A DNA stretch of 64,000 nt from Marinobacter antarcticus (GCF_011049865.1 NZ_DRGY01000077.1:1-64000); one strand, 5' to 3'. Positions 30,138 through 42,000 are shown, counted from the stretch's first letter. The notes: generated from the letters alone by a model not told the origin. Translations and numbers: made by a program.

Positions 30138-31664
30138 TCAGTCTTCGTCGTTATAAAGATCGATGATGCCGTTGTCTGTGGATCCGGTATCAACAACCCC
30201 GGACCGCGTGATGTCATTGCGAGCTTCGTCGAGGCGATTGAGATAGGCGGCGTCAATATCCCCGGTAATATACTCCCCGGTGAACACCGAACATTCCCAA
30301 CCATCGATGTTGTCATTTACATCGCTGACGCACGTCACCAGATCGTTCAGATCCTGGTACAACAGCCAATCCGCTCCGATCAGAACGCGGATTTCCTCAA
30401 CGGTTTTGTCGTGCGCGATCAGCTCGTTAGCCGAGGGCATATCGATCCCATACACGTTCGGATAGCGAACCGGGGGTGCCGCCGATGCAAAGTAGACTTT
30501 TCGGGCGCCTGCGTCCCGAGCCATCTGCACAATTTCTTTACAGGTGGTGCCCCGCACGATGGAGTCGTCCACCAGCATGACGTTCTTGCCCCGGAACTCC
30601 AGATCAATCGGGTTCAGTTTCTGGCGCACGGACTTTTTGCGCATTGTCTGGCCGGGCATGATGAACGTTCGGCCTATGTACCGGTTTTTGATGAAACCTT
30701 CCCGGAATTTGACGCCCAGCCGATGCGCCATTTGCATGGCCGATGTCCGGCTGGTGTCCGGGATAGGCATCACCACGTCAATATCGTGATCCGGATGCTC
30801 GCGCAGAATCTTGTCGGCCAGGGTCTCACCCATTCGCAATCGCGCTTTGTATACGGAGACGCCATCAATAATAGAATCCGGCCGCGCAAAATAAACGTGT
30901 TCGAAAATGCAGGGGTACAACCGGGGTTGCTCTGCGCACTGCTGGGTGTAAAGAGTGCCGTCGGTTTCTATATAAACGGCTTCCCCAGGGGCAATGTCCC
31001 TGACCAGGGTATACCCGGCGGCGCTCAGAGCAACACTCTCGGACGCGATCATGTATTCCTTGCGACCGCTTTCAGAGGTTCGCTCACCGTAACAGACCGG
31101 GCGAATGCCGTTCGGATCACGAAAGCCGATAATGCCGTGGCCGGTAATCATGGCAATAACGGCATAAGCGCCACGACAGCGCTGGTGAACGGCACTGACC
31201 GCTGAGAACACGTCTTCTTTTTTAGGATCAAGTTTGCCGAGCTTTTGCAGCTCGTGTGCAAACACGTTCAGCAATACTTCGGAATCTGAATTGGTGTTGA
31301 TGTGCCGAAGATCTGTGCGGAACAAATCGCGACTGAGTTCGTCCGCGTTGGTCAGATTACCGTTGTGAGCCAGGGTAATACCGTACGGGCTATTCACGTA
31401 GAATGGCTGCGACTCTGCAGAGCTTGCGCTGCCTGCAGTGGGATAGCGCACGTGGCCTATTCCCACATTACCCGCCAGGCGATGCATGTGGCGGGTGTGA
31501 AAGACGTCTCGAACCAGACCGTTATCCTTGCGCAGATAAAAGCGTTCATCCTGAAAGGTTACTATGCCCGCCGCATCCTGGCCCCGGTGCTGAAGAACAG
31601 TCAGCGCATCATAGAGCGACTGATTGACGTTGGAAGTACTGACGATGCCGACAATGCCACACAT
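30138..31664 (-). CDS. purF: Amidophosphoribosyltransferase
   Basis: This 508-residue enzyme performs the first committed step of purine synthesis, converting PRPP and glutamine to phosphoribosylamine. The N-terminal Ntn-type glutaminase domain begins MCGIVGIV, so C2 becomes the catalytic nucleophile after methionine removal. The phosphoribosyltransferase domain carries the PRPP loop [13 protein letters not shown]. coli PurF is 505 residues. Purine repressor control is possible, but no site was recognised in the 34 bp between cvpA and purF. It sits in the conserved cvpA-purF pair, followed by metZ. Confidence 0.97.
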   Translation of the reverse strand: MCGIVGIVSTSNVNQSLYDALTVLQHRGQDAAGIVTFQDERFYLRKDNGLVRDVFHTRHMHRLAGNVGIGHVRYPTAGSASSAESQPFYVNSPYGITLAHNGNLTNADELSRDLFRTDLRHINTNSDSEVLLNVFAHELQKLGKLDPKKEDVFSAVSAVHQRCRGAYAVIAMITGHGIIGFRDPNGIRPVCYGERTSESGRKEYMIASESVALSAAGYTLVRDIAPGEAVYIETDGTLYTQQCAEQPRLYPCIFEHVYFARPDSIIDGVSVYKARLRMGETLADKILREHPDHDIDVVMPIPDTSRTSAMQMAHRLGVKFREGFIKNRYIGRTFIMPGQTMRKKSVRQKLNPIDLEFRGKNVMLVDDSIVRGTTCKEIVQMARDAGARKVYFASAAPPVRYPNVYGIDMPSANELIAHDKTVEEIRVLIGADWLLYQDLNDLVTCVSDVNDNIDGWECSVFTGEYITGDIDAAYLNRLDEARNDITRSGVVDTGSTDNGIIDLYNDED

Positions 31665-31698
31665 GGATAAGGTGATCTCCGAGTGTTAATTCTGAGTG

Positions 31699-32235
31699 TT
31701 AGCGAGACGCAGACGTGGGTTCCACGGCCTTCTGGATATCCGGTCCCAGAAAACGGGCGAACTCATCACCAAACGTTCTCCTGGACCAGTCTTCAACCAC
31801 CGCAAGGCGATTTATCATAACGGATGTCCTCCACCAGGTGTCCTGAGCCAGAGGGGTATAACGGATAAATGCGATTGCGACGATAACAACAACGATCCCC
31901 CGTAGCAGGCCAAAACCCATACCCAGAACTCGGTCCGTGGCAGAGAGGCCGGTCGCGCGGACAAGATGTCCGATCATGTTATTGATGATAGCGCCGACAA
32001 TCAGCGTTCCAAAAAAGAGAATGGCAAACGCGGCTATGAGGCGCACAAGCGGTGTTTCAACTGTGCCCTCGAGCAAGGCTTGCATCTGGGGGTGAAAGGT
32101 TCGAGCCAGAATGAATGCACCAACCCATGTTACCAGAGACAGAGCTTCTTTAACGAAGCCCCGTTTCAGGCTGATGAGCGTGGAAACTGTAATCAGGGCG
32201 ATGATGACCCAGTCAATCCAGATCAGCGCTTCCAT
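31699..32235 (-). CDS. cvpA: CvpA family inner-membrane protein
   Basis: This 178-residue membrane protein has about four transmembrane helices (roughly residues 5-20, 28-45, 65-88 and 103-123) and the CvpA family pattern, including LISLKRGFVKEALSLVTWVGAF and RVLGMGFGLLRGIVVV. In E. coli it is needed for colicin V production and contributes to envelope stress and bile tolerance; its molecular function is not known. The C-terminal 50 residues are predicted to be cytoplasmic and charged. It directly precedes purF as in many gammaproteobacteria. Confidence 0.92.
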   Translation of the reverse strand: MEALIWIDWVIIALITVSTLISLKRGFVKEALSLVTWVGAFILARTFHPQMQALLEGTVETPLVRLIAAFAILFFGTLIVGAIINNMIGHLVRATGLSATDRVLGMGFGLLRGIVVVIVAIAFIRYTPLAQDTWWRTSVMINRLAVVEDWSRRTFGDEFARFLGPDIQKAVEPTSASR

Positions 32236-32326
32236 GAAAATCCATGTGAAGAAAAGGAAGCGCGGATTCTATCAGGAAACGCGGGCTCGCCAAACCGTCG
32301 AAACGATATAATGCAGGCTGAAAGCG

Positions 32327-32983
32327 TTATTTATCGCCGGAAGTGACCAGGCTGTTCAAACTGAACGCTTTGTCCAGTGCGCCTTTTGCTGATTCGGCTT
32401 CGGTTTTTTCCGCGAAAGGCCCGCTAAAAACCCGAGTCAGTGTGCTGTCGCCCCGAACAACTTCCTGAAGATGAGAATTGAAACCCTTCTCACGGACTTT
32501 GTCACGAAGGCGTCGGGCGTTATCGCTGTTGCCAAAGCTGCCAAGCTGAACAACCCAGGCGCCTTCGAGGGAGCGCGTAAATTCTGCGCTTGCCTGTGCG
32601 GTGTTTTCTGAAGCTGTGGCTTCGGTTTTCACCGGTGCGGCTGCTTCCGGCTTTGAATCCTTGCGGACAGGTTCAGAAACCTTGCGATCAGGCTTTGGCT
32701 CACTGCGATTGTCAGCAGTATTACCGGCCATTTTTTCGCTTTCCAGAATGCGATAGTCCTTCGTGGTCGATCCGCTCTTCTCGGGCTCAACCTGCTCATA
32801 TTGGGGCGGTGGCGGTGCTTCAGAGGCTGGTGCTTGAACTTCCGGGAAAGGGGGTTCTTCGGGAATATTGATTGAAGTAGACGTGCGGTCCAGGTGCGGC
32901 TCATCAAATACCATGGGTACAAAGATAACGGCCAGCGAAATCAGAACCAGCGCACCGATTATTCTTTGTTTAAGTCCATCCAC
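32327..32983 (-). CDS. SPOR-domain protein, DedD-like
   Basis: This 218-residue protein has one N-terminal transmembrane helix (LKQRIIGALVLISLAVIFVP), a Pro/Glu/Lys-rich periplasmic linker, and a C-terminal SPOR domain of about 75 residues (AWVVQLGSFGNSDNARRLRDKV to SLNSLVTSGDK). SPOR domains bind denuded glycan strands at the division septum, so it should be a divisome accessory protein like DedD. I place the start at the GTG 32983, preceded by GGGGAG, because relatives begin MDGLKQR; an upstream start at 33016 would add 11 residues. It sits between folC and cvpA, the same place as dedD in E. coli. Confidence 0.87.
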   Translation of the reverse strand: MDGLKQRIIGALVLISLAVIFVPMVFDEPHLDRTSTSINIPEEPPFPEVQAPASEAPPPPQYEQVEPEKSGSTTKDYRILESEKMAGNTADNRSEPKPDRKVSEPVRKDSKPEAAAPVKTEATASENTAQASAEFTRSLEGAWVVQLGSFGNSDNARRLRDKVREKGFNSHLQEVVRGDSTLTRVFSGPFAEKTEAESAKGALDKAFSLNSLVTSGDK

Positions 32984-33095
32984 GTTGCTTGACTCCCCCT
33001 CTGGTTGACCACGCACATACTAACCGCCCGCTTGTCATAACTCAAAGCGCTGCACCGCGCCATGGACAAAGTTTAAGGCACCAGAGCAGGTTGAT

Positions 33096-34400
33096 TCAAA
33101 TGAGGAACCTGCGCGCTTCTGCAACCGTAAAAAACGAACCAAATACAATAACGACGTCATTCGGGGCTGCGCCAGCCTTGGCAGCCGCAATGGCCTCAAC
33201 CACCGTATCGTATTGGCTCACAGTATCCGGTGCCGGCAATTCAAGCCTGGCCAGCAGTGCATCTGAACTCAGACCACGCGGCCTATCCAGCCCCGCCAGG
33301 TACCATTGGTCGACAACCGAAGCCATCGCGTGAGCCACACCTTTCACATCCTTGTCTGCAAGCGCGGCATAAACGGCATGGATTTTCCGATGCGCCCCCG
33401 GCAGATCTTTAAGTCTTGCTGAAAGCCACCGCGCAGCATGGGGATTGTGCCCTACATCCACATAAAGGTCTGGCGCGCTTTCCAGTCGCTCAAACCGCCC
33501 CGGCGCTTTGACACAAAGCAGTGCCGCCTCGATCGCCGCCTGGTCCATGTGAGGCTCCAGCGTGCGCAGCGCCATAACAGCAGCAGCTACACTTTGGACG
33601 GGAAGAGGCCCCGAGGGCAATCTGAGAACGCTGTCCTGAACGTGGAGCCTTGTTGTTCTCTCACCCGTGCCGGTAATGGCTTCGCAGATTGTATAATCGT
33701 GCCCGGCGCGAACCAGGGCGACCTTCTGGGCCGTGGCCTGTTGGAGTACCGAACGCGGCGGATCCATATCCGCAATCACGGCCGCTATCCCTGGGCGAAG
33801 AATACCGGCTTTTTCAAACCCGATAACCTCGCGGTTATCCCCCAGAAAGGCCACGTGATCAATGTCGATGGACGTTATGATTGCAACATCGGCATCCATA
33901 ACGTTCACCGCGTCCAGACGACCGCCGAGCCCAACTTCGAGAATCCAGTCCTGCACACCGGAACCTTCCAACGCGACCAGCGCCGCCAAGGTGCCGAACT
34001 CGAAATACGTCAGTGTGACAGTGCCTCGAGCAGCTTCTACCTTTTCGAACGCCGAAATCAGGAGCGTATCGTCAATATCCTGCCCATCAATACGGATTCG
34101 TTCGTTGTATGTCTGAAGGTGAGGTGACGTGTAGGCACCCGTGCGCCTGCCTGCAGACTGCAAGAGCGTTTCGAGAGTCGCAACGGTGCTGCCCTTGCCG
34201 TTGGTGCCGGCAACCGTGATGATTCGTGCGGTGGGCTTTTTGCGGAACAACCGGCGCAAAACCACCAGAACCCGGTCAAGCCCGAGATCTATCTCGGCGG
34301 GGTGTATGGACTCAAGCCAGGATAACCACTGATCAAGCGTGGCACCTGCCCCCGGGGGTGCCGGGGGCTGAGGTTTGTGTTTACTCTGCGGGGGGTTCAA
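33096..34400 (-). CDS. folC: Bifunctional folylpolyglutamate synthase/dihydrofolate synthase
   Basis: This protein joins dihydropteroate to glutamate and then adds further glutamates to folates. The P-loop [15 protein letters not shown] and the downstream [17 protein letters not shown] loop are typical of the Mur-ligase-like FolC family. The start is uncertain: no ATG or GTG occurs near the expected position. A TTG at 34400, overlapping accD by 20 bp, gives 434 residues, close to the family length; another TTG at 34487 would overlap accD by 107 bp. I chose the former. No strong ribosome binding site is visible, so translation probably depends on coupling to accD. Confidence 0.9.
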   Translation of the reverse strand: MNPPQSKHKPQPPAPPGAGATLDQWLSWLESIHPAEIDLGLDRVLVVLRRLFRKKPTARIITVAGTNGKGSTVATLETLLQSAGRRTGAYTSPHLQTYNERIRIDGQDIDDTLLISAFEKVEAARGTVTLTYFEFGTLAALVALEGSGVQDWILEVGLGGRLDAVNVMDADVAIITSIDIDHVAFLGDNREVIGFEKAGILRPGIAAVIADMDPPRSVLQQATAQKVALVRAGHDYTICEAITGTGERTTRLHVQDSVLRLPSGPLPVQSVAAAVMALRTLEPHMDQAAIEAALLCVKAPGRFERLESAPDLYVDVGHNPHAARWLSARLKDLPGAHRKIHAVYAALADKDVKGVAHAMASVVDQWYLAGLDRPRGLSSDALLARLELPAPDTVSQYDTVVEAIAAAKAGAAPNDVVIVFGSFFTVAEARRFLI

Positions 34401-35307
34401 TGTCCGGCTTTTCCGATATTTCAAATTCGATGGGATCTTCTGTGGCGGGGCGCTCCTCGCCGGCAAATTTTGCCAGCACGTGAGCAATGCGTTCGCGCAT
34501 CTGGTGACGATGCAAAATCATGTCGATGGCACCGTGATCCAGCAGAAATTCACTGCGCTGGAAACCTTCTGGCAGCTTTTCGCGAACCGTCTGCTCAATA
34601 ACGCGAGGGCCCGCGAACCCGATCAGCGCGTTCGGCTCGGCAATATTAAGATCGCCCAACATGGCCAGACTCGCAGAGACTCCGCCAAAAACAGGATCCG
34701 TCATCACTGAGATGTAAGGAATGCCCTCTTGCTTCATACGCTCAAGCACCGCCGCCGTTTTGGCCATCTGCATCAGCGAGAGTATGGCCTCTTGCATACG
34801 GGCACCGCCGCTGGCGGAAAAACAGACCAGCGGGATGCGTTCAGCCAGCGCAACGTTTGCAGCCTGGACAAACTTTTCACCCACAACCTGCCCCATTGAC
34901 CCGCCCATGAAACCGAATTCAAACGAGCACGCCACCAGGGGGACATTCAGTGTTTTACCCTTCATGGCGATAAGAGCGTCTTTCTCCCCCGTGGCCTTCT
35001 GAGCCTGGGCAAGACGTTCCTTATAGCGCTTGGTATCCTTGAACTTCAATCGATCCCAAGGCTCAAGGTTGGCGCCAATTTCCTCACGACCTTCTTCATC
35101 AAGGAAAATGTCCAGGCGGCGTCGGGCGTCGACCCTCAGGTGATGATTGCATTTCGGGCAAACATCCAGGTTTTTTTCCAGCTCCGGCTTATAAAGAAAG
35201 GCCCCGCATTTCGGGCATTTTTTCCAAAGCCCCTCGGGAACACCGGTTCTGCGATTGGATTCCGAGCGAATCTTGCCCGGCATTATCTTGTCCAGCCAGT
35301 TACTCAT
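34381..35307 (-). CDS. accD: Acetyl-CoA carboxylase carboxyltransferase beta subunit
   Basis: This 308-residue subunit combines with AccA to transfer the carboxyl group from biotin to acetyl-CoA, forming malonyl-CoA for fatty acid synthesis. The N-terminal zinc ribbon has C31, C34, C50 and C53. The crotonase-like core contains [22 protein letters not shown] and [16 protein letters not shown], which build the CoA site and oxyanion holes. E. coli AccD is 304 residues. The C-terminal tail is acidic. It starts 44 bp after trpA, preceded by AGGA, and its end overlaps folC. The accD-folC-dedD-cvpA-purF order is strongly conserved. Confidence 0.97.
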   Translation of the reverse strand: MSNWLDKIMPGKIRSESNRRTGVPEGLWKKCPKCGAFLYKPELEKNLDVCPKCNHHLRVDARRRLDIFLDEEGREEIGANLEPWDRLKFKDTKRYKERLAQAQKATGEKDALIAMKGKTLNVPLVACSFEFGFMGGSMGQVVGEKFVQAANVALAERIPLVCFSASGGARMQEAILSLMQMAKTAAVLERMKQEGIPYISVMTDPVFGGVSASLAMLGDLNIAEPNALIGFAGPRVIEQTVREKLPEGFQRSEFLLDHGAIDMILHRHQMRERIAHVLAKFAGEERPATEDPIEFEISEKPDIEPPAE

Positions 35308-35351
35308 GGTTTTATCCTGTCCTTTGATTCCGGTCCACCCTCACCTTGCGG

Positions 35352-36164
35352 TCAGGAAGCCAAGCTGTCGAGTGCTTCACGCATCGGGTTGAGCAGATCC
35401 GTCAGCTCCCGTTTCAGCTTTTCGATGTCTGTCTGATTTCTGGCTATTGTATCGACCAGCACACTGCCAACAATTACACCATCGGATACCCGTCCTACGG
35501 CGGCGGCTGTTTCTGCGTCGCGTATGCCAAAACCAACACCCACTGGCAGTGCCGTCAACTCATGGATATGTGTCACCTTCTTGGCAACTTCTTCCACGTT
35601 TATTCTGGCAGCGCCGGTCACGCCGTTGAATGAAACATAGTACACATATCCGGAAGAGTGATCGGCAATTGCGCGAATTCTTTCATCCGTTGTTGTTGGC
35701 GCTATCAGGAAAATCGGATCCAGCCCTCGCGCGGCGAACAAAGGGGCAACGTCGTCGGCTTCCTCAGGTGGCAGATCCACGGTAAGAACCCCGTCCAGGC
35801 CAGCGTCTGCGGCGGCGTCTGCAAAGACTTCATAGCCCATGGCCTCAATAGGATTCAGGTACCCCATCAACACCACCGGAGTTGCGTTATCAGTTGCTCT
35901 GAACTCTTTCACCATCGCCAGGACGCGGCGCAGCGATGTGCCATGCTTGAGCGCTCGTTCGCAGGCCAACTGAATCACCGGGCCATCGGCCATCGGATCG
36001 GAAAACGGCACGCCCAGCTCGATAATATCCACACCGGCGTTAACCATAGTGTGCATCAGGCTCACCGTCACATCAGGATGCGGATCACCGGCTGTAATAA
36101 ACGGAATAAGTGCCTTGCGGCCCTGTCCTTTGAGGGTTTGAAGAACCCCTTCAATTCGGCTCAT
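35352..36164 (-). CDS. trpA: Tryptophan synthase alpha subunit
   Basis: This 270-residue TIM-barrel enzyme releases indole from indole-3-glycerol phosphate and passes it to TrpB. The catalytic pair E49 and D60 are at the same numbers as in E. coli TrpA ([16 protein letters not shown]). The start is the ATG at 36164 with CAGGAG upstream; the frame is open 16 codons further but would overlap trpB. It lies 19 bp after trpB, so the two subunits are made together. Phosphate-binding glycines occur around GFGIRD and VIVGSVLVD. No trp leader or attenuator was recognised in the region. Confidence 0.97.
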   Translation of the reverse strand: MSRIEGVLQTLKGQGRKALIPFITAGDPHPDVTVSLMHTMVNAGVDIIELGVPFSDPMADGPVIQLACERALKHGTSLRRVLAMVKEFRATDNATPVVLMGYLNPIEAMGYEVFADAAADAGLDGVLTVDLPPEEADDVAPLFAARGLDPIFLIAPTTTDERIRAIADHSSGYVYYVSFNGVTGAARINVEEVAKKVTHIHELTALPVGVGFGIRDAETAAAVGRVSDGVIVGSVLVDTIARNQTDIEKLKRELTDLLNPMREALDSLAS

Positions 36165-36183
36165 GCCTGCTCCTGTCGATTGT

Positions 36184-37404
36184 TCAAAGTTCAATACCGT
36201 CCAGCTGCGCAACGGTATGGATGTCTTTGTCGCCGCGGCCTGAAATGTTGATGACGACCATTTGGTCTTTTTCCATCGTGGCGGCGAGCTTCACGGCGTA
36301 TGCCACGGCATGGGCCGTTTCCAATGCGGGCATAATGCCCTCAACCAACGTCAGCATGCGGAAAGCTTCCAGCGCCTCATCGTCGGTTACCGATACATAA
36401 TTCGCTCGTCCGATATCCTTCAACCAGCTGTGTTCGGGCCCTACTCCCGGATAATCCAGGCCGGCACTGATCGAGTGCGTGCTCGCAATCTGACCGTTAT
36501 CATCTTCCATCAGGTAGGTGCGATTACCGTGCAGCACACCTGGGCGCCCCGCACACAGAGGGGCGGCATGCTGTCCTGTCTCAATACCAAGGCCACCGGC
36601 CTCCACGCCATACAGTTGCACGGATTCGTCTGTGAGGAAGGGATAGAACATGCCAATGGCATTAGAACCGCCTCCCACACACGCTACCAGAGCATCCGGC
36701 AGTTTGCCGGCTTTTTCCAATGCCTGACGTCGGGTCTCACGCCCGATCACCGATTGGAAATCCCGAACCAGAAGCGGATAAGGATGCGGGCCCGCAACGG
36801 TACCGATAATGTAGAACGTTTCATCAACGTAGGTGACCCAGTCACGCATGGCGTCGTTCATTGCGTCTTTAAGGGTGCGGCTTCCGCTTGTGACCGCGTG
36901 TACCTGGGCGCCAAGAAGCTTCATACGATACACGTTCAACGATTGGCGTTGAACGTCTTCAGCGCCCATGAAAACGTGGCATTCAAGGCCCAAACGGGCA
37001 CACACGGTCGCTGTCGCAACACCATGCTGCCCGGCGCCTGTTTCAGCAATAATCCGTTTTTTGCCAAGAAAACTGGCAAGCAACGCCTGGCCGATGGTGT
37101 TGTTTATCTTATGGGCGCCGGTGTGGTTGAGGTCTTCGCGCTTTAGCCAGATTTGCGCGCCGCCTGTTTCACGGGTCAGGCGTTCAGCAAAGTACAAAGG
37201 GCTGGGTCGACCAACGTAATCGGCGAGATCCTTGTCAAAGGTCGCCTGAAACTCGGGATCCTTTTTAAGCCGAAGGTATTCCCGTTCCAGTGTCACCAGG
37301 GAATCCATCAACGTTTCGGAAACAAATCGTCCGCCAAAGGCACCAAAATGCCCTCTCGCATCCGGCAGTGCCGTCAGCATTTCTTCAGTCAGTTTTACAG
37401 ACAC
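36184..37404 (-). CDS. trpB: Tryptophan synthase beta subunit
   Basis: This 406-residue PLP enzyme joins indole and serine to make tryptophan. The PLP lysine is K99 in [10 protein letters not shown], and the phosphate-binding loop is [13 protein letters not shown] place the start at a GTG at 37404, inside the end of trpF (20-bp overlap), because a GAGG ribosome site stands 6 nt upstream and the product then matches family length (397-402). Further in-frame starts up to 37485 exist but would extend deep into trpF. Translation is probably coupled to trpF. In Pseudomonas trpBA is a separate unit activated by TrpI; here trpFBA are contiguous. Confidence 0.96.
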   Translation of the reverse strand: MSVKLTEEMLTALPDARGHFGAFGGRFVSETLMDSLVTLEREYLRLKKDPEFQATFDKDLADYVGRPSPLYFAERLTRETGGAQIWLKREDLNHTGAHKINNTIGQALLASFLGKKRIIAETGAGQHGVATATVCARLGLECHVFMGAEDVQRQSLNVYRMKLLGAQVHAVTSGSRTLKDAMNDAMRDWVTYVDETFYIIGTVAGPHPYPLLVRDFQSVIGRETRRQALEKAGKLPDALVACVGGGSNAIGMFYPFLTDESVQLYGVEAGGLGIETGQHAAPLCAGRPGVLHGNRTYLMEDDNGQIASTHSISAGLDYPGVGPEHSWLKDIGRANYVSVTDDEALEAFRMLTLVEGIMPALETAHAVAYAVKLAATMEKDQMVVINISGRGDKDIHTVAQLDGIEL

Positions 37405-38014
37405 GGTGAACCTCTTTGATAAAGTCAGAAATTTTTTCGATGTCTTTGATGCCTTTGCTTTGTTCAACGCCACCGCTGACATCAACAGCCCAAGGCTTCA
37501 CCTGTTCCACAGCGCGGAATACGTTATCAGATGACAACCCACCGGCCAATATCAGTGGCAAGGAGCGCTCCTGTGGTATCAGGTCCCAGTTGAACGAATG
37601 CCCGGTTCCGCCATATCGCTGGGGATCCCAGGCATCTAACAACAACCCGGCCGCCGCGTGATAGTCGCTGAACGCTCGTTCAACCTGCTCTGCGCTCTGA
37701 ACCCGGACAGCTTTTATCCAGCGGCGACCAAACTGGCTGCAGAAGTCTGCCGGTTCGTCACCGTGGAATTGAAGCAGGTCGAGCGGGATGCGCTCGAGAA
37801 CGCCTCTGACCTGCTCCTCGGTCGGGTTCACAAACAGCCCCACAACCGACACAAACGCAGGTACATGCCGAACCAGCCGTTCAGCTTGCTCAACCGTAAC
37901 GGACCGAGGACTGGGCTCGTAAAACACGAACCCCAACGCATCCGCACCGCATGCGACCGCAGCGTTCACATCCTCAACGCGAGTGAGACCACAAATTTTG
38001 ACACGGGCTTTCAT
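37385..38014 (-). CDS. trpF: Phosphoribosylanthranilate isomerase
   Basis: This 209-residue TIM-barrel enzyme isomerises phosphoribosylanthranilate in tryptophan synthesis. The catalytic cysteine is in KICGLTR near the N-terminus, and the catalytic aspartate in [15 protein letters not shown]; the phosphate site is DVSGGVE near the C-terminus. It is a stand-alone protein, not fused to TrpC as in E. coli. Its ATG overlaps the truA stop by 4 bp (ATGA), and its end overlaps trpB by 20 bp, so all three are translated as one coupled unit. Confidence 0.96.
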   Translation of the reverse strand: MKARVKICGLTRVEDVNAAVACGADALGFVFYEPSPRSVTVEQAERLVRHVPAFVSVVGLFVNPTEEQVRGVLERIPLDLLQFHGDEPADFCSQFGRRWIKAVRVQSAEQVERAFSDYHAAAGLLLDAWDPQRYGGTGHSFNWDLIPQERSLPLILAGGLSSDNVFRAVEQVKPWAVDVSGGVEQSKGIKDIEKISDFIKEVHRVCKTD

Positions 38015-38922
38015 GGTACCGGTACCGGTTTGTGTTTCAGGTGAATGTGCGTCGGGTATACCGGTCTATTCTCCTCACGGCTGAACCAGGGCCTTAAAAA
38101 CCCGGGCCCGCATTCCGCCGCAGGGATAGCAAAGCCTTCCGGATACCCGACATCGACCAGATACAAGCCGTGGGGCGGCGCGGTTACTCCAGCAAGCGTG
38201 CGATCTCTTGCAAGCAGTATGTCACGAATCCAGGATACTGGCTGCGTTCCGGCTCCAACCGACATGAGCGCCCCCGCAATATTCCGCACCATATGATGCA
38301 AAAACGCGTTGGCCTGCACATCAATTACGACGAAATTCCCTTTACGGGTTACCTTTAAATGCTCAAGAAAACGAACCGGGGTTCGAGACTGGCAACCGGC
38401 CGCGCGAAACGAGGAAAAATCATGCTCGCCGACAAGCGCCTGCGCCGCGTGATTCATACGTTCTGCATCCAGTTCACGGAATGTCCAGCTTACCTGGCCC
38501 CGCTGGATCCCGGGCCTTACCGGGTTGTTGTAGATAACGTATCGATAGCGCCTGTAAATGGCGGAAAAACGCGCGTGGAAATCATCGCGACCGTTACCGG
38601 CCCAGTGCACGGAAATATCGAACGGCAACGCCGTATTAATGCCCATAACCCAGGAGCGGAGATTGCGGATAGAAGGCGTTTCAAAATGCGCAACCTGGTA
38701 GCTTGCATGCACACGTGAATCCGTGCGGCCGGCACAAACAAGATCTACTGGATGATTAGCCACTTTCGCCACGGCCCTGGCAAGTTCGGCCTCGACCGAG
38801 GACACGCCAGACTTTTGTAGCTGCCAGCCGTGATAGCCGCGGCCGTCGTACTCAAAAGCCAGAGCCACTCGCCCGCCACCAATGGCATTATCTGTTGTGA
38901 GCTTTTGGGGATAGAGAAACAA
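38011..38922 (-). CDS. truA: tRNA pseudouridine(38-40) synthase
   Basis: This 303-residue enzyme makes pseudouridine at positions 38-40 of tRNA anticodon arms. The catalytic aspartate is D68 in [11 protein letters not shown], with family segments [14 protein letters not shown] and [14 protein letters not shown]. The start is non-ATG: a TTG at 38922 gives a product with an N-terminus like other TruA proteins, while the next in-frame choice, a GTG 18 codons later, would begin almost at the first beta strand. An in-frame stop lies just upstream. It is the first gene of the long minus-strand run after the fimV terminator and overlaps trpF by 4 bp. Confidence 0.94.
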   Translation of the reverse strand: MFLYPQKLTTDNAIGGGRVALAFEYDGRGYHGWQLQKSGVSSVEAELARAVAKVANHPVDLVCAGRTDSRVHASYQVAHFETPSIRNLRSWVMGINTALPFDISVHWAGNGRDDFHARFSAIYRRYRYVIYNNPVRPGIQRGQVSWTFRELDAERMNHAAQALVGEHDFSSFRAAGCQSRTPVRFLEHLKVTRKGNFVVIDVQANAFLHHMVRNIAGALMSVGAGTQPVSWIRDILLARDRTLAGVTAPPHGLYLVDVGYPEGFAIPAAECGPGFLRPWFSREENRPVYPTHIHLKHKPVPVP

Positions 38923-38948
38923 ATGAAAACCCGAAAAGTGTGCTGCTT

Positions 38949-39001
38949 AAAAAAACAAAGCGCCAGCTTTGTGCCGGGATAACTCCCGACGGCTGGCGCT
39001 T
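38949..39001 (-). terminator. Rho-independent terminator of fimV
   Basis: On the minus strand AAGCGCCAGC pairs with GCTGGCGCTT, followed by GTTTTTTT. It begins some 30 nt after the fimV stop and separates fimV from truA. Confidence 0.85.
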
Positions 39002-39029
39002 GTTGCCTCTGCAACCTGATTATAACGAA

Positions 39030-42000
39030 TCAGGACAGATTTTTAAGCAAATCCTGAGCTTCCGTTTTCTGCTCGTCATCCCCTTCAAGCGCTACCTCTT
39101 CAAGAATATCCCGAGCGCCATCGCTGTCACCCATTTCGATATAGGCTCTTGCCAAATCCAGCTTCGTTGCCGCTTCGTCTGTGCCCGCGAGGAAATCAAA
39201 ATCATCGTCGTCGTCGCCAAGGTCGTTTTCATCGATATCGGCGATGGGTGATTTAGGCGCGTCATCCCGAACTTCGTCAGAGGCAATAGGCAGTTCATCA
39301 TCCGTCAGGTCGTCGTCAGAAAGATCGTCAAGATCGTTGTCGGAAAGCGCGTCCTCAAGATCCAGCTCGTCATCAAGGGGCAGCTCGTCGTCGTCATGCC
39401 CGGCATTGGTAGAGTCAGCAGAATCCGAAAACTCTTCCATCAGGGCAAGGTCTTCATCGGAAACATCCAGCTCAAGATCATCAAGCGTGGACTCTTCCAT
39501 CTCAAGGCCGTCAATCTCGTCTTCCTCGTCGGCAACCTTATCCAGTTCCGCATCCAACTCATCAAGGAAAGATTCGTCCAGTGAGTCCACGTCCGTGCCT
39601 TCAGTTAACGGCTCCGGTTCTGACGCACCGCCGGAAACCGGGCTAGCTGGCTCTTTGGGATGCGCTGATGAACCCTCCGATGAATCCTCAGAATCATCGA
39701 AATCCAGATCCAGAGACGAAAAGTCATTTTCGTCGTCAGGCTCGTCTGCATCGGTATCGGTATCGGTATCGGTATCGGTATCGCCATCGTCGTCGCTTTC
39801 GTCTTCATCGCCCGCAAGTGCAAGTCCGGACAGGTCATACTCAATCAAGTCTTCGCTTTCCGGCTCTATCGATTCGAGTTCAGCGTCCTCGGGCTCTGCG
39901 CCCGCGGATTCTGAGTCATTCAGATCATCGAGATCAAAATCAGATAGGTCAGAATCGAAATTGCTAAATTCATTTCCGGAATCTTCCACCGTGTTCGGTT
40001 CTTCGGCGATTGATCCAGAGCGAAGCTGCGATTCAAGATCGTCAATGCTGGGCATTGACTCCGCTTCCTCTAAACGGGAACGAAGGTCGTTTGCGTCGGC
40101 AACCGCCGCGTCGTCGTCCAGCGCCTGAATCTCACCAAACTGCTTCTCGAACGACTCACGATCCTGGTTGTCCGCATAAACTCCAAGCAATTTGAGTCGT
40201 AAATCGGTGCGGCTCGGCTCTCGCGAAATAGCGGTTTCCAACGCCTGAGCGGCCTGATCATAACGACCATAAGCAACATAGGCGTCCGCCTCTTCAAGAA
40301 CATCGCTGGTATCGCTTTGTTCCGCATCTTCTTCGTCAAGGCTCAGATCAAAGGTGTCTTCAGGCCCGGCAGTCTCATTATTGAGCTGTTCATAAAAGGC
40401 TTTCTCTTTGCTGGCATTGCGCCGTGCAAGAAGCAAAAGCACCAGCAGCAACAAAATCAAGCCGATCCCCAGGGCAGCTTGGTAAACCACGTTATTGGTA
40501 ATCGTATCAATTACATTGCCCGGGAAGCCCTTATCGGCCATTGGTTCGGGTTCTGCCGGTTCACTCGGCGAAACCTTCTCCGGAGTCTGGCTCTGAGCTT
40601 CTGCCTCCGGTTTGTTCATTGCCGCGTCTGAACCCGCTGCAACCATGGGCTCTGCTGCGGCTGTGTCGCTTTCGGCAGTATCCGGTGCCATGGAATCCGC
40701 TTCAGTAGCGCCAGCTTCCGGCGCAGTAGCCGTTTCGGGCTCGCCGTCGGCCCCTGTGGCTTCCATTTGCCCTCCGACCATCGCTGAACCTGTGGCCTGT
40801 TCCTGGCCTGGTTCAACATCGGTATCGGGTTCACCGTCGACTGCTGCCGTGTTCTCGGACGACATGCTGTCCTCGTTGGCAACGGCAGGTGCTTGGTCAC
40901 CGGCACTGTCCGCAGCGCCTTGCTGAATGTCCGCAAGCTGGCTGTTTTTCAGTTCAATCAAACGCTGCAACGTTTGTACCTGATCCTGAAGATCATCAAC
41001 GCGGGTACTCAGCTCGTCGTTTTCGCGGCGAGCGCTTTCCAGTTCTTCCATCGCAACGGCAGCACCGGCGTCTGCACCACCCGCTAACTGGCCATCTCCG
41101 CCGGCAGAACCGCCCTCCGTCTTGCTTCGATCGCCTTTATCATCCGCAACCAGAAGTTTGAGCTCATCACCACCGGCCACCGAATCGCCGGCACCGTTAG
41201 ACTTCGGTTGCTGGGCGTTGGTGGCATCGACCGTACGTTTAGGCTTTTTGAATTCCTGGTTCTGTTGAGCAACAGCGCGAGTTGCCTCGGCGCGTGTACG
41301 TTTGCGAACCTGATCGGCGGAAGGGACACGCAGTACTTCACCGCGTTTCAGCCTGTTGATGTTATTGCCAATGAAGGCGTCCGGGTTCAAATCCTGCAGT
41401 GCCAGCATCACTTGCTGAGTAGTCAGGTCGCTATCCGGGCGAACGGTCGCCGCAATAGTCCACAGCGTATCTGAGGAGCCCGTAGGCCCAAACGTATCTG
41501 CCCCGTAGCCTGCATTTCTTGATGATTGTGCTCTTGATGATTGCACTCTCGACTGGCGGCGGGCTGATTCAGCGCTGCGGGCCGACGTTGCGGGCTGGGA
41601 CCGGGCGGAAGGTGCGCTTGAGGGCGCGCGTACCTGCGACGCAACACCGGATTCTTCGGCATACACCGGGGGGTCAACCAACACAGCGTATTCACGCATT
41701 AGTCGACCGTTGGGCCAGGTCAGTTCGAGCAAAAAGTTAAGGTACGGCTCCTTTAACGCCTCCTTTGAGGAGACATTCACCATCAGACTGCCGTCGGGGC
41801 GCGTTACTACGTCGAAACGAAGTTTGCCAAGAAACGGATTCCGCTGCAGACCAAGCCGCTGATAGGCGCGTTCGGGCGCTATGTTCACGAACACATCACC
41901 GGGATCTATTCCCTGGCTTTGTGGCAGAACAATATCTGCATCAATCGGCTCGTTCAGATAGGACTGAAGCTCGATTTCGCCCAAACCAAGGGAGTGAGCA

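Noticed and set aside
38011..38014. A trp attenuator or leader peptide before trpF
   Set aside because: trpF overlaps truA, leaving no room for a leader.
39181..40128. A 315-codon serine-rich open frame on the plus strand
   Set aside because: It is the complement of the Asp/Glu-rich codons of FimV; the composition explains the lack of stops.
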